Assembly: GCA_002400415.1 (NCBI GenBank)
Contig: DGQP01000001.1
Location: 329,476 to 393,475 of the forward strand
From: Chitinophagaceae bacterium UBA4411
GTDB lineage: Bacteria > Bacteroidota > Bacteroidia > Chitinophagales > Chitinophagaceae
Length of the DNA stretch: 64,000 bases
Direction: 5' to 3'
Position 1 is the first letter of the stretch. Every line of letters starts with the position of its first letter. A program made the translations under genes and the position numbers. Of this stretch, positions 51,202 through 59,721 are shown piece after piece. Below the pieces are notes generated by a model, which ran no database searches, was not told the DNA's origin, and was given only the letters and a program-made list of their open reading frames with translations.

Positions 51202-52713
51202 ATGATTAAAAACACTTTCATTCTTTTTCTTATAGTTTCCACAGGACTACCCGTATTTAGCCAGCCCAGACAAAAAGCAATTGATGACTTCTTCACAGCA
51301 TTAGTGAAAAATCAGCAATTCAGCGGCAATGTCTTAGTGATTGAAAAAAATAAAATCGTGTACGAAAAGTCATTTGGCTATGCAGATCATATTACAAAAA
51401 CGCCGAATACGCCAAACATAACTTTCCCGATTGCAAGCATTTCAAAAATTTTTACAGCAACAGCAATTCTTCAGTTAAAAGAAAAAGGTTTGCTGAAAAT
51501 AACAGACGCTGTCACCCTGCATCTACCCAAATTTCCTTATCCTGATATCACCATCAAACATTTGCTTTCCCATACTTCAGGCCTTCCTCCTTATAACGCT
51601 TTTTTTGATAAGGACAGGAAGGAAAACCCGGATAAAGTATTTACAAACAAAGATTTTATTCCCGGGGTTGTGGCAAATAAGCAACCCCTGGTCTACCAAT
51701 CTGGTGAAAAAGGCAATTATGACAACATCAACTTTCTGGTATTGGCTTTAATTGTCGAAAAAGTTTCAGGAATTCCGTATAAAGACTATATCGAAAAAAA
51801 CATTCTTAAACCTGCGGGAATGAATAAGACCACATTTTTCCCTTTACCGGAACAGTTTAACAGAGCCGGAATAAAAAACTATGCATTTCCACATGTGTAT
51901 TTACACGCTTATGATACAGCACCTGTCAAATCTAATTCTATTCCTTATGTAAGAGAATACTGGCATTCGTATGGCTTTAACGGTTTTGGCGATTACGTAA
52001 GTACTATCGGTGATTTATGGAAATTTGACAATGCTTTGTACAATAACAAGTTGTTAAAGCAACAAACATTAGAAGAAGCTTTTGTACCAACAAAACTAAA
52101 CAATGGAGAAGACAATCCGGATTTGTTTGGATTGGGCTGGGAAATCGAAAAAGATGCTTCAATGGGGAAACTGGTTTACCATAGCGGTGCCGCATTGGGA
52201 TTAAGTTCAAATATTTTACGCAATGTCACCAAACATCAAACAGTGATTTTATTTGACAATACACATTTTAACGCCCATGAAAATGCCACTAAAACAATGA
52301 TGCTTCTGAATGGGAAAAATATTGATCTCCCCAAGAAAAGCATTGCGAAAGTATATGGAAAGACCTTGCTCGGCAAAGGTACTACTGCGGCAAAAGAGGC
52401 TTTGGAAATATTAATAAAAGACACAGCCAGCTACTACCTGAGTGAAGACGAAATGAATTCTCTTGGATATGACTTTATGGGGAACAGCAATCCCTATCAT
52501 TTGCCTGAACAGCACTTTTATAAACAAGCTGTTGAAACACTTAAAATAAATGTCGATTTGTTTCCAAATAGCTGGAATGCCTATGATAGTTATGGGGAGG
52601 CACTTTTAGCAGACGGACAAAAAGAAGAAGCCATAAAAATGTATCAAAAGTCAATTGAATTAAATCCTAAAAATGAGGGCGGGAAAAAAATACTTCAAAA
52701 AATATTACAATAA
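51202..52713 (+). CDS. Serine beta-lactamase-like hydrolase with C-terminal TPR
   Basis: 503 residues with signal peptide MIKNTFILFLIVSTGLPVFS. Penicillin-binding-protein/class C beta-lactamase fold: nucleophile Ser79 in the SxxK motif ASISKIF (S79-K82), LLSHTSGLPP at 121-130, the YxN motif Tyr173-Asp-Asn175, and the third box HSGAALG near 330. The C-terminal 60 residues form one or two TPRs (AIKMYQKSIELNPKNEGGKK). Such fused proteins are usually esterases or peptidases rather than antibiotic-resistance enzymes. It stands between two RAYT units. The region 51120-51201 should hold its promoter; no exact -7 box seen. Confidence 0.85.
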   Translation: MIKNTFILFLIVSTGLPVFSQPRQKAIDDFFTALVKNQQFSGNVLVIEKNKIVYEKSFGYADHITKTPNTPNITFPIASISKIFTATAILQLKEKGLLKITDAVTLHLPKFPYPDITIKHLLSHTSGLPPYNAFFDKDRKENPDKVFTNKDFIPGVVANKQPLVYQSGEKGNYDNINFLVLALIVEKVSGIPYKDYIEKNILKPAGMNKTTFFPLPEQFNRAGIKNYAFPHVYLHAYDTAPVKSNSIPYVREYWHSYGFNGFGDYVSTIGDLWKFDNALYNNKLLKQQTLEEAFVPTKLNNGEDNPDLFGLGWEIEKDASMGKLVYHSGAALGLSSNILRNVTKHQTVILFDNTHFNAHENATKTMMLLNGKNIDLPKKSIAKVYGKTLLGKGTTAAKEALEILIKDTASYYLSEDEMNSLGYDFMGNSNPYHLPEQHFYKQAVETLKINVDLFPNSWNAYDSYGEALLADGQKEEAIKMYQKSIELNPKNEGGKKILQKILQ

Positions 52714-53277
52714 AATTTTACGCCGTTGTTGGTGTTTCTCACCAACAACCGGACTATAGGTCAGTCCCGGTGGTGAGAAAAAACCCCAGTTATCAATACC
52801 GGTTTCATAAAACAAGGCTGAAGAATATTTATACTCCTCCGGCAAAGAACAAATACCAGCTCTTACCGGATTCAGGTGGATATAGTCCAGCTTCTGGCGG
52901 TACACTTCCTCTGTTCGTAATTCAATACTCAACGGGTTGCGTTCCCATAGTTGATATTCCCGGTCTGCCGCATTTACTTTAAACTGCTCAAGCACCGCCG
53001 GGTGATGCTGCCGCAGATCATGCTTGATCTGCTGGCCCGTGTATTTCAAGAAATCCCGCTGCACATCTGCCGGGTGGATAAGCGGCTGCATCTGCCAGAT
53101 AAGATGCAGGTGGTTCGGCATAATAACAAATGCATAGAGTTGAATTCTCCTATTTTGCACCAGGAAACGAAAACTGTTTATTATTATATCTTTATACTTG
53201 TCCGGCCGGAGTAATTTTTTCCACTCCAGGTTGGTGGCCGTGAAGAATTGGGGATATTCAGTGATTAACAGTGGCAT
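52705..53277 (-). CDS. REP-associated tyrosine transposase (RAYT, Y1_Tnp)
   Basis: 190-residue Y1-type transposase that processes REP palindromes. The HUH motif is in VIMPNHLHLIW; the catalytic Tyr is likely in the EEVYRQKLDYIHLNPVRAG block. The ATG at 53277 gives a normal length. The 3' end runs into the left REP (52725-52749), so the last residues VVGEKHQQ are coded by the palindrome. The right REP lies 57 bp upstream of the ATG. This organisation, a solitary Y1 transposase between REP palindromes, is the typical domesticated REPtron. It overlaps the hydrolase stop by nine bases. Confidence 0.9.
   Translation of the reverse strand: MPLLITEYPQFFTATNLEWKKLLRPDKYKDIIINSFRFLVQNRRIQLYAFVIMPNHLHLIWQMQPLIHPADVQRDFLKYTGQQIKHDLRQHHPAVLEQFKVNAADREYQLWERNPLSIELRTEEVYRQKLDYIHLNPVRAGICSLPEEYKYSSALFYETGIDNWGFFSPPGLTYSPVVGEKHQQRRKILL
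52725..52749. repeat. Left REP of the intact RAYT unit
   Basis: GTTGTTGGTG (52725-52734) / CACCAACAAC (52740-52749), perfect 10-bp stem with a TTTCT loop, flanked by CGCC and CGGAC. It lies inside the 3' end of the RAYT gene. Confidence 0.85.
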
Positions 53278-53333
53278 AGAGAAGATAAAAGTAAAAAATG
53301 TTTTATTGATCAGTCAGAGTCCTTCTTTAGTGC

Positions 53334-53354
53334 GGTTGGTGAAAAACACCAACC
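53334..53354. repeat. Right REP of the intact RAYT unit
   Basis: GGTTGGTG (53334-53341) / CACCAACC (53347-53354), perfect 8-bp stem with an AAAAA loop and a following TCGGCG. Confidence 0.85.
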
Positions 53355-53410
53355 TCGGCGTGAAAGACTGCCACTAACATTGTATTGGCAATATCTGAAA
53401 TATTAATACC

Positions 53411-54007
53411 ATGAGAATTAGTTTACTGATCTTAAGTCTTGGAATTTTGAGTTGCAATCAGTCACAGAAAGGCAACAAAATAATTGTCAACGAAAAAACT
53501 AATAAGAATGAGGCCACTTACCGAATAGAGCAATTAAACAAAGCGATACTTCTTGATTCTTCTAATGCTGAGTTATACGGCAGAAGGGGCGCATACTATT
53601 TTGCGATACAAAAGTATGACCTCGCTGAACAAGATTTGAACAAATCACTTGTCATCAACCCAAATGATGCAACCACCTGGGACAATTATGGCACTTTAAA
53701 AAGCAGGCAGAATGACTATACTGCAGCCTTTTCAGCATACAGTAAAGCTGTAAAACTATCTCCCTCAGATGCTCAATTTTTAAATAACGCAGGATGGTCT
53801 TTGCTCAATCTTGGACAATTTGAAGAATCAATTAAGTATTTTGACAAAGCAATTAGCGAAGACAGTACATTAAATACTACATATACAAACAAAGGATTTG
53901 CATTGATTGCTTTAAAACAAAATGAAGAAGGATGCAGATTATTGAAGTTTTCTGTAGAGCGGGGAATAAAAGAAGCTGAGACCTATCTAGACCAATATTG
54001 CCGTTAG
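53411..54007 (+). CDS. TPR lipoprotein
   Basis: 198 residues. MRISLLILSLGILSCNQSQK has a lipobox ending at Cys15, so a periplasm-facing lipoprotein. Three to four tetratricopeptide repeats follow (RRGAYYFAIQKYDLAEQDLN; DNYGTLKSRQNDYTAAFSAY; NNAGWSLLNLGQFEESIKYF; NKGFALIALKQNEEGCRLLK). TPR modules bind other proteins; no partner is visible. Located just right of the intact RAYT unit, with AT-rich codon usage like the other accessory genes here. Confidence 0.82.
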   Translation: MRISLLILSLGILSCNQSQKGNKIIVNEKTNKNEATYRIEQLNKAILLDSSNAELYGRRGAYYFAIQKYDLAEQDLNKSLVINPNDATTWDNYGTLKSRQNDYTAAFSAYSKAVKLSPSDAQFLNNAGWSLLNLGQFEESIKYFDKAISEDSTLNTTYTNKGFALIALKQNEEGCRLLKFSVERGIKEAETYLDQYCR

Positions 54008-54063
54008 AAACCCAATACCGCTACTAACATGAACTGGATATAATTCACTTCAAAAAATCTCCC

Positions 54064-54468
54064 ATGCCCAAATTAGCCATCATCAAAACCCAACCCACAT
54101 CTTCCAGTGTAACTGGCTTTATCGACAGCATCGCCGATGAGCAAAAACGGAAAGACAGTTATGTTATCCTTCAGCTGATGGAAAAAGCCACCAAAGAAAA
54201 ACCAACTCTCTGGGGCAGTTCCATGATCGGTTTTGGAAAGCTGCGGTATAAAAGTCCCGCCACCGGCCGGGAAGTGGATTGGTTTAAGATCGGGTTCTCA
54301 CCCCGCAAAGCCAATTTATCCCTGCACCTGCTGAACCTTGAGCGGCATGCGGAAGCACTGGCGAAATTGGGCAAGCACAAAACAGGCAAGGGTTGCCTTT
54401 ATATCAATAAACTCGCAGATGTGGATCTGAAAATTTTGGAAAAGATCATCACTGCATCCGCAAAATAA
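54064..54468 (+). CDS. DUF1801 (YdhG-like) protein
   Basis: 134 residues, cytosolic. It contains the DUF1801 core: GFIDSIADEQKRKDSYVILQ, PTLWGSSMIGFGKLRYKS, GFSPRKANLSLHLLN and KHKTGKGCLYINKLADVD. Members of this group are small proteins with an alpha/beta fold, common near SRPBCC proteins and stress genes; no activity is proven. It lies 11 bp before the SRPBCC gene, so the two form a small operon, and this pairing is common elsewhere. Confidence 0.85.
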   Translation: MPKLAIIKTQPTSSSVTGFIDSIADEQKRKDSYVILQLMEKATKEKPTLWGSSMIGFGKLRYKSPATGREVDWFKIGFSPRKANLSLHLLNLERHAEALAKLGKHKTGKGCLYINKLADVDLKILEKIITASAK

Positions 54469-54479
54469 AATACTACAGT

Positions 54480-54947
54480 ATGGAACCCGGAATCATCAGC
54501 ACCACACCCGACTGTGAGATCGTCAGTACAAGAATTGTCAATACCGCAAGGGAGATCGTGTACAAAGCATGGACCGACCCTGCTCATTTACAAAACTGGT
54601 GGGGACCAGCCGGTTTTACCAATACGTTTAACGAGTTTGATTTCCGGGTGGGTGGCCGCTGGCGTTTTATTATGCACGGACCGGATAAAGGCAATTATCA
54701 AAATGAATGTGAGTTTATAAAAATTGATCCACCATCTCTTGTTGCGTGGCAGCGTATTTCGAAACCTATTTTCCGGGTGCTCGCCCACTTTGAAGAAGTG
54801 ACACCCCGCCAGACAAAGATCATTTTTAAAATGCTGTTCGATACTGCTGCCGAGTGCAACAAACTGAAACCCTATGTGGTGGACAAGAACGAAGAGAATT
54901 TTGACCGGCTTGAAACGGAGTTGGCGAAAATGGATTCCCGGGACTAA
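54480..54947 (+). CDS. SRPBCC/AHSA1-domain protein
   Basis: 155 residues, START-like hydrophobic-pocket fold of the AHSA1 (activator of Hsp90 homologue 1-like) type. Motifs: VNTAREIVYKAWTDPAHLQN, NWWGPAGFTNTFNEFDFRVG, GGRWRFIMHGPDKGNYQNEC and the C-terminal TKIIFKMLF helix start. Bacterial members bind small hydrophobic ligands; the ligand here is unknown. Co-operonic with the preceding DUF1801 gene. Converges on katG, with the katG terminator in between. Confidence 0.85.
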   Translation: MEPGIISTTPDCEIVSTRIVNTAREIVYKAWTDPAHLQNWWGPAGFTNTFNEFDFRVGGRWRFIMHGPDKGNYQNECEFIKIDPPSLVAWQRISKPIFRVLAHFEEVTPRQTKIIFKMLFDTAAECNKLKPYVVDKNEENFDRLETELAKMDSRD

Positions 54948-54973
54948 TAATATCTCTTACAAAAAATAAAAAA

Positions 54974-54997
54974 AGGCAGCCTGTTCACAGGCTGCCT
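54974..54997 (-). terminator. Rho-independent terminator of katG
   Basis: Perfect 10-bp stem AGGCAGCCTG (54974-54983) / CAGGCTGCCT (54988-54997) with a 4-nt loop, followed on the minus strand by seven T residues. Confidence 0.85.
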
Positions 54998-55021
54998 CTC
55001 CTATACGATCAAAAATTATTA

Positions 55022-57262
55022 TTAAGCCAGGTCGAAACGATCCAGGTTCATCACTTTTGTCCATGCTGCCACAAAATCCTTTACAAATTTTTCTTTGGCA
55101 TCGCTGCTTCCATACACTTCTGCAATGGCCCGCAGTTCAGAGTTGGAACCAAAGATGAGATCAGCACGGGTGGCAGTCCATTTCACAGCGCCTGTTTTAC
55201 GGTCAGTACCTATGAAACCCTGCTGTACAGGATCAGCCGCTTTCCAGGTGGTACCAAAATCAAGCAGGTTCACAAAGAAATCATTGCTGAGTGCTCCCGG
55301 CGTTTTGGTAAACACACCATGCGCCGAACCATCGTAATTCGTATTCAGCACCCGCATACCACCCACGAGTACAGTGAGTTCAGGGGCGGTGAGTGTTAAG
55401 AGTTGTGCTCTGTCCACCAGCATTTCTTCGGATGTTGTAGCAGAACGCTTCATATTAAAGTAATTGCGGAAGCCATCTGCAGCGGGTTCAAGTACAGCAA
55501 ATGATTCCACATCGGTTTGTTCCTGTCCTGCATCGTTACGTCCGGGTGTGAAAGGCACTTTCACGGTAACACCGGCATTTTTAGCCGCCTGCTCAATGGC
55601 TGCAGATCCGCCCAGTACAATCAAATCAGCTAAGGAAACTTTTTTATTTCCGCCGGCACTGTTGAAAGCGGTTTGAATGCCTTCCAGTGTTTCCAGCACT
55701 TTGGATAACTGTGCAGGGTTATTCACTTCCCAGTCTTTTTGAGGAGCCAGGCGGATACGGGCACCATTGGCGCCACCCCGTTTATCAGAACCCCGGAAGG
55801 TGGAAGCAGATGCCCATGCAGTTGCTGCCAGTTCGGAAACAGTAAGTCCGGAAGCAAGTATCTTACTCTTTAATGGAGCAATATCTGCTTCATCGATCAA
55901 TGTATACGTAACAGCCGGAACAGGGTCCTGCCAGATCAGTTCTTCATTGGGAACTTCCGGCCCCAGGTAACGGGACACCGGGCCCATGTCACGGTGGGTG
56001 AGTTTGAACCAGGCCCGGGCAAATGCATCTGCAAACTCATCCGGGTTTTCAAAGAAGTGACGGGAAATTTTTTCGTAAGCGGGGTCAAAACGTAATGCAA
56101 GGTCCGTAGTCAGCATCATCGGTGCATGCTTTTTGGAAGGATCGTGTGCATCAGGCACAGTACCTGCACCCATACCATGTTTTGGCTGCCATTGATGGGC
56201 GCCTGCAGGGCTCTTGGTTAATTCCCATTCATAGCCAAAGAGGTTCCAGAAAAAATTATTGCTCCATTGGGTGGGTGTGGTGGTCCATGTTACTTCCAAA
56301 CCACTTGTAATGGTATCGCCGGCATTACCGGTGCCGAATGTATTTTTCCAGCCGAGGCCCTGCTCTTCAATACCGGCCGCAGCTGGTTCTTTGCCCACAT
56401 ATTTGGAAGGATCAGCAGCGCCATGTGTTTTACCAAATGTATGTCCGCCTGCAATCAGTGCCACCGTTTCATAATCGTTCATCGCCATACGGCCAAAGGT
56501 TTCCCGGATGTCTTTTGCGGCTGCCAGCGGATCAGGATTACCATCAGGACCTTCGGGGTTTACATAGATAAGTCCCATTTGCACAGCTGCCAGGGGATCT
56601 TCGAGGTCCCGTTCACCGGAGTAACGGCTATTCGGGTTATTGCTGAGAGCCAGCCATTCTTTTTCGCTGCCCCAGTACACATCTTCTTCGGGTTCCCATA
56701 TATCTTCACGTCCACCGCCGAAGCCAAAGGTTTTTAAACCCATTGATTCAAGGGCGCAGTTGCCCGTAAGGATCATCAGGTCGGCCCAGGAAATTTTTCT
56801 TCCGTATTTCTGTTTGATGGGCCAGAGCAATAAGCGGGCTTTATCCAGGTTCACATTATCGGGCCAGCTGTTAAGCGGTGCAAAACGCTGGTTCCCTGTA
56901 CCGGCTCCGCCTCTTCCATCGTGGATACGATAGGTACCTGCGCTGTGCCAGGCCATCCGGATGAAGAAAGGACCATAGTGGCCAAAATCGGCAGGCCACC
57001 AATCCTGGGAGTTGGTCATCAGGTCAAAGATGTCTTTTTTTACTGCCGCCAGGTCAAGGCTTTTAAATTCAGAAGCATAGTCGAATGAATCACCCATCGG
57101 GTTCGACAAGGAAGAGTGCTGGCGAAGAATGTTCAGCTTTAATTGGTTTGGCCACCAGTCACGGTTGCCGGTGCCGGTACCTGCACTTTTTTTAAGTGCA
57201 CCACCAGAGAAAGGACATTTGCTTTCGCCGTTCATTGTGTTCGGAGCTGTATTAGTTCCCAT
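55022..57262 (-). CDS. katG: Catalase-peroxidase
   Basis: Bifunctional haem enzyme that removes hydrogen peroxide. Distal-site residues Arg102, Trp105 and His106 (IRMAWHSAGTYRIHDG) and proximal His274 (GGHTFGKTHG) are intact. The residues that form the Met-Tyr-Trp adduct needed for catalase activity can be placed at Trp105, Tyr233 (GLIYVNPEGPDG) and Met259 (RMAMNDYE). 746 residues, two-domain full length; the C-terminal domain lacks haem as usual. No signal peptide, so cytosolic. Divergent from oxyR with a 111-bp shared control region, so probably peroxide-induced. Confidence 0.97.
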   Translation of the reverse strand: MGTNTAPNTMNGESKCPFSGGALKKSAGTGTGNRDWWPNQLKLNILRQHSSLSNPMGDSFDYASEFKSLDLAAVKKDIFDLMTNSQDWWPADFGHYGPFFIRMAWHSAGTYRIHDGRGGAGTGNQRFAPLNSWPDNVNLDKARLLLWPIKQKYGRKISWADLMILTGNCALESMGLKTFGFGGGREDIWEPEEDVYWGSEKEWLALSNNPNSRYSGERDLEDPLAAVQMGLIYVNPEGPDGNPDPLAAAKDIRETFGRMAMNDYETVALIAGGHTFGKTHGAADPSKYVGKEPAAAGIEEQGLGWKNTFGTGNAGDTITSGLEVTWTTTPTQWSNNFFWNLFGYEWELTKSPAGAHQWQPKHGMGAGTVPDAHDPSKKHAPMMLTTDLALRFDPAYEKISRHFFENPDEFADAFARAWFKLTHRDMGPVSRYLGPEVPNEELIWQDPVPAVTYTLIDEADIAPLKSKILASGLTVSELAATAWASASTFRGSDKRGGANGARIRLAPQKDWEVNNPAQLSKVLETLEGIQTAFNSAGGNKKVSLADLIVLGGSAAIEQAAKNAGVTVKVPFTPGRNDAGQEQTDVESFAVLEPAADGFRNYFNMKRSATTSEEMLVDRAQLLTLTAPELTVLVGGMRVLNTNYDGSAHGVFTKTPGALSNDFFVNLLDFGTTWKAADPVQQGFIGTDRKTGAVKWTATRADLIFGSNSELRAIAEVYGSSDAKEKFVKDFVAAWTKVMNLDRFDLA

Positions 57263-57333
57263 TTTTTAAACGATTTATAATTAATGAGTAATTAAACCTT
57301 TCAGGCGGCAATTTTACCACCAAAGCATTAATA

Positions 57334-57346
57334 AATCAAATTGATT
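57334..57346. promoter_or_regulatory. Candidate OxyR site between katG and oxyR
   Basis: AATCAA-A-TTGATT is an odd 13-bp palindrome. A further AATCAAAT half copy lies at 57363-57370 next to the oxyR ATG, with about 29 bp between centres, i.e. nearly three helical turns. LysR-type regulators bind such T-N11-A-like paired sites. Confidence 0.45.
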
Positions 57347-57373
57347 ATTTTTATAAAGATATAATCAAATTCT

Positions 57374-58309
57374 ATGACGCTGACACAACTGGAATACATC
57401 GTGGCGCTGGACAGTTACCGGCATTTTGTACTGGCTTCGGAGAAATGTTTTGTAACGCAGCCTACCCTCAGCATGCAGATCCAGAAACTGGAAGAAGAAC
57501 TGGGTGTAAAGATCTTTGACCGCACCAAGCAACCGGTTATCCCCACGGAAATTGGCGCCAGCATTATTGCACAGGCCCGCATTGTACTGCGTGATGCCGG
57601 TTTGATCCGCCAGGTAATTGCGGAACAAAAAGATATTATGACCGGGGAGATCCGGATTGGTATCATTCCAACGATTGCCCCTTATCTCCTGCCGCCACTG
57701 TTCAAGAACATCCGTGAAAAATACCCGCAGGTAAAATTAGTAGCCCGCGAAATCATCACCGAAGAAATAGTGCAGGAATTAAAAAACAACCGGCTGGATT
57801 GCGGCATCGTGGTCACCCCTTTAAAAGATTCTTCTATTAAAGAAGATATACTATTCTATGAAGAATTATTTGTTTACGTATCAAAGACCAATGCCCTCTA
57901 CGATAAGAAATATGTCTTGCCCACCGAGATCGACCCTGATCAGCTCTGGCTGCTGGAAGAAGGGCATTGTTTCCGGTCGCAGATCTTAAACCTGTGTGAG
58001 CTGCAAAAATTTTCCGGTCTTCATTTTAAATATGAGACCGGCAATATTGAAACATTAAAGAGAATGGTGGATAAAAGCGACGGCATCACCATTCTGCCTG
58101 AACTGGCTGTAATGGAATTCACCAAACCGCAAATGAAACTGGTGAAGCGGCTGAAAGAACCCAGCCCGGCCCGGGAAGTGAGCATGGTTACCCATCGTGA
58201 CCACCTGAAAACAAAGCTTATCAAAACACTGAAAGAAGAGGTGCTCGCCATTGTGCCCAAAGCCATGCAAAAACTGAACAGGAAGAAAGTGGTGGAGATT
58301 AATTATTGA
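57374..58309 (+). CDS. oxyR: Peroxide-sensing LysR-family regulator OxyR
   Basis: 311 residues. The N-terminal winged HTH (MTLTQLEYIVALDSYRHFVL; TQPTLSMQIQKLEEELGV) is followed by the regulatory domain. The cysteines Cys199 and Cys208 in GHCFRSQILNLCEL have the C-x8-C spacing of OxyR, and even the same numbers as in E. coli OxyR, so the disulfide switch is likely intact. The gene faces katG across 111 bp. ATG at 57374. By family knowledge it represses or activates katG depending on oxidation; in Bacteroidota it is usually an activator. Confidence 0.93.
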   Translation: MTLTQLEYIVALDSYRHFVLASEKCFVTQPTLSMQIQKLEEELGVKIFDRTKQPVIPTEIGASIIAQARIVLRDAGLIRQVIAEQKDIMTGEIRIGIIPTIAPYLLPPLFKNIREKYPQVKLVAREIITEEIVQELKNNRLDCGIVVTPLKDSSIKEDILFYEELFVYVSKTNALYDKKYVLPTEIDPDQLWLLEEGHCFRSQILNLCELQKFSGLHFKYETGNIETLKRMVDKSDGITILPELAVMEFTKPQMKLVKRLKEPSPAREVSMVTHRDHLKTKLIKTLKEEVLAIVPKAMQKLNRKKVVEINY

Positions 58310-58377
58310 TATACAAACCGCAAATAACCGTCCCGGCATTTTACCCTTTCCCGTAAACCCTGCCCGCCGGGCCTTCG

Positions 58378-58385
58378 TATATTTG
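58378..58385 (+). promoter_or_regulatory. -7 promoter box for mnmA
   Basis: TATATTTG, an exact TAnnTTTG match, ends 20 bp before the ATG at 58406. Confidence 0.5.
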
Positions 58386-58405
58386 CCCCTTGAATTGTTG
58401 TGACT

Positions 58406-59554
58406 ATGAGTAAGAAAGGAAAAGTTCTGGTGGCCATGAGTGGCGGTATCGACAGCACCGTAACAGCGCTGATGCTGCATGATGAAGGCTATGAAGTGGT
58501 CGGCATCACCATGAAAACATGGGATTATGCAGCCAGTGGTGGTGGCAAAAAAGAAACAGGCTGCTGCAATGTGGACAGTTTTAATGATGCCCGGCAGGCC
58601 GCCGTGGAGCATGGTTTTGCACATTATATCTTAGATATCCGGGAAGAGTTTGGCGGTTTTGTGATCGAGAATTTCGTGGATGAATACCTGGCAGGCCGGA
58701 CCCCAAACCCCTGTGTGCTCTGTAATACGCATATCAAATGGAGGGCTTTATTGAAAAGAGCCGATGCACTGGGCTGTGATTTTATTGCCACCGGGCATTA
58801 TGCAAAGATCCGCCAGCATGATAACGGACGCTATGTAGTGAGCAAAGCTATTGATGACACGAAGGACCAGAGCTATGTATTATGGGGTTTGCAGCAGGAC
58901 CTGCTGAGCAGAACCTTGCTCCCGTTAGCTCCTTATAAAAAAACGGAGATCCGGCAAATGGCCCTGGATTATGGCTATCCCGAGCTGGCGAAGAAAAGTG
59001 AGAGCTACGAAATCTGTTTTGTGCCGGATAATGATTACCGCGGTTTCCTGAAAAGAAGAGTGGAAGGACTGGAAGAAAGGGTGGCCGGGGGCAATTTCAT
59101 TGACAAAAACGGAAAAATTCTGGGACAGCATAAAGGTTATCCTTTCTATACCATCGGGCAGCGCAAGGGGCTGGATATTGCATTGGGCAAACCCGTCTTT
59201 GTTACAAAGATCGACCCGGAACACAATACCGTGATGCTGGGTGATGAGGAAGACCTGGACCAGAATGAAATGATCGTGGGTAAATTGAACCTGATCAAGT
59301 ACGACAGTATCACCCCCGGTATGGAAGCGGTGACCAAGATCAGGTATAAGGACAAGGGCAGCCTGTCCAATATCTATCCTGAAGGAGGGACGATGAAAGT
59401 AAGGTTCTACGAAAACGCCAAAGGCATTGCTCCCGGCCAGAGTGCGGTGTTTTATGAAGGAGACGATGTGCTGGGAGGAGGGATAATACAGGCAGGAGTC
59501 CTGAACACGGGTTTTGGGCCGGGAGTCTTTAGCCCGGAACCAGGAAGGCTATAA
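58406..59554 (+). CDS. mnmA: tRNA 2-thiouridine(34) synthase MnmA
   Basis: ATP-dependent thiolase that converts U34 of Lys, Glu and Gln tRNAs to 2-thiouridine. The PP-loop is MSGGIDSTVTAL from residue 11. The catalytic Cys103 is in TPNPCVLCN and the second, Cys204, in SYEICFVPD; both are needed for persulfide chemistry. Also GHYAKI and the C-terminal beta-barrel RNA-binding part (VTKIRYKDKG; EGGTMKVRFYENAKGIAPGQ). 382 residues. Start ATG at 58406; the GTG at 58400 is possible but less likely. Followed by a strong terminator. Confidence 0.95.
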   Translation: MSKKGKVLVAMSGGIDSTVTALMLHDEGYEVVGITMKTWDYAASGGGKKETGCCNVDSFNDARQAAVEHGFAHYILDIREEFGGFVIENFVDEYLAGRTPNPCVLCNTHIKWRALLKRADALGCDFIATGHYAKIRQHDNGRYVVSKAIDDTKDQSYVLWGLQQDLLSRTLLPLAPYKKTEIRQMALDYGYPELAKKSESYEICFVPDNDYRGFLKRRVEGLEERVAGGNFIDKNGKILGQHKGYPFYTIGQRKGLDIALGKPVFVTKIDPEHNTVMLGDEEDLDQNEMIVGKLNLIKYDSITPGMEAVTKIRYKDKGSLSNIYPEGGTMKVRFYENAKGIAPGQSAVFYEGDDVLGGGIIQAGVLNTGFGPGVFSPEPGRL

Positions 59555-59608
59555 CGCCCAATCTTAGCGACTGAGATTCAGGCAATAAAGCTGGTCGAAA
59601 TACGTTTT

Positions 59609-59637
59609 AAAAGCGGGGACTATGTTTCCCCGCTTTT
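59609..59637 (+). terminator. Rho-independent terminator of mnmA
   Basis: Perfect 11-bp stem AAAAGCGGGGA (59609-59619) / TCCCCGCTTTT (59627-59637), loop CTATGTT, followed by TGTTTTTATTTTT. The remaining bases to 59721 show nothing else. Confidence 0.88.
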
Positions 59638-59721
59638 TGTTTTTATTTTTGAGCAACGGCCAGACCCTGATAACTGTCTGACTTAATAAATGTTGTATCC
59701 GTCAATATAGAAAAACCACTT

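Noticed and set aside
51202..52713. Antibiotic-resistance beta-lactamase
   Set aside because: The SxxK/YxN fold is present, but the TPR fusion and overall pattern fit esterase or peptidase-type relatives; resistance cannot be claimed.
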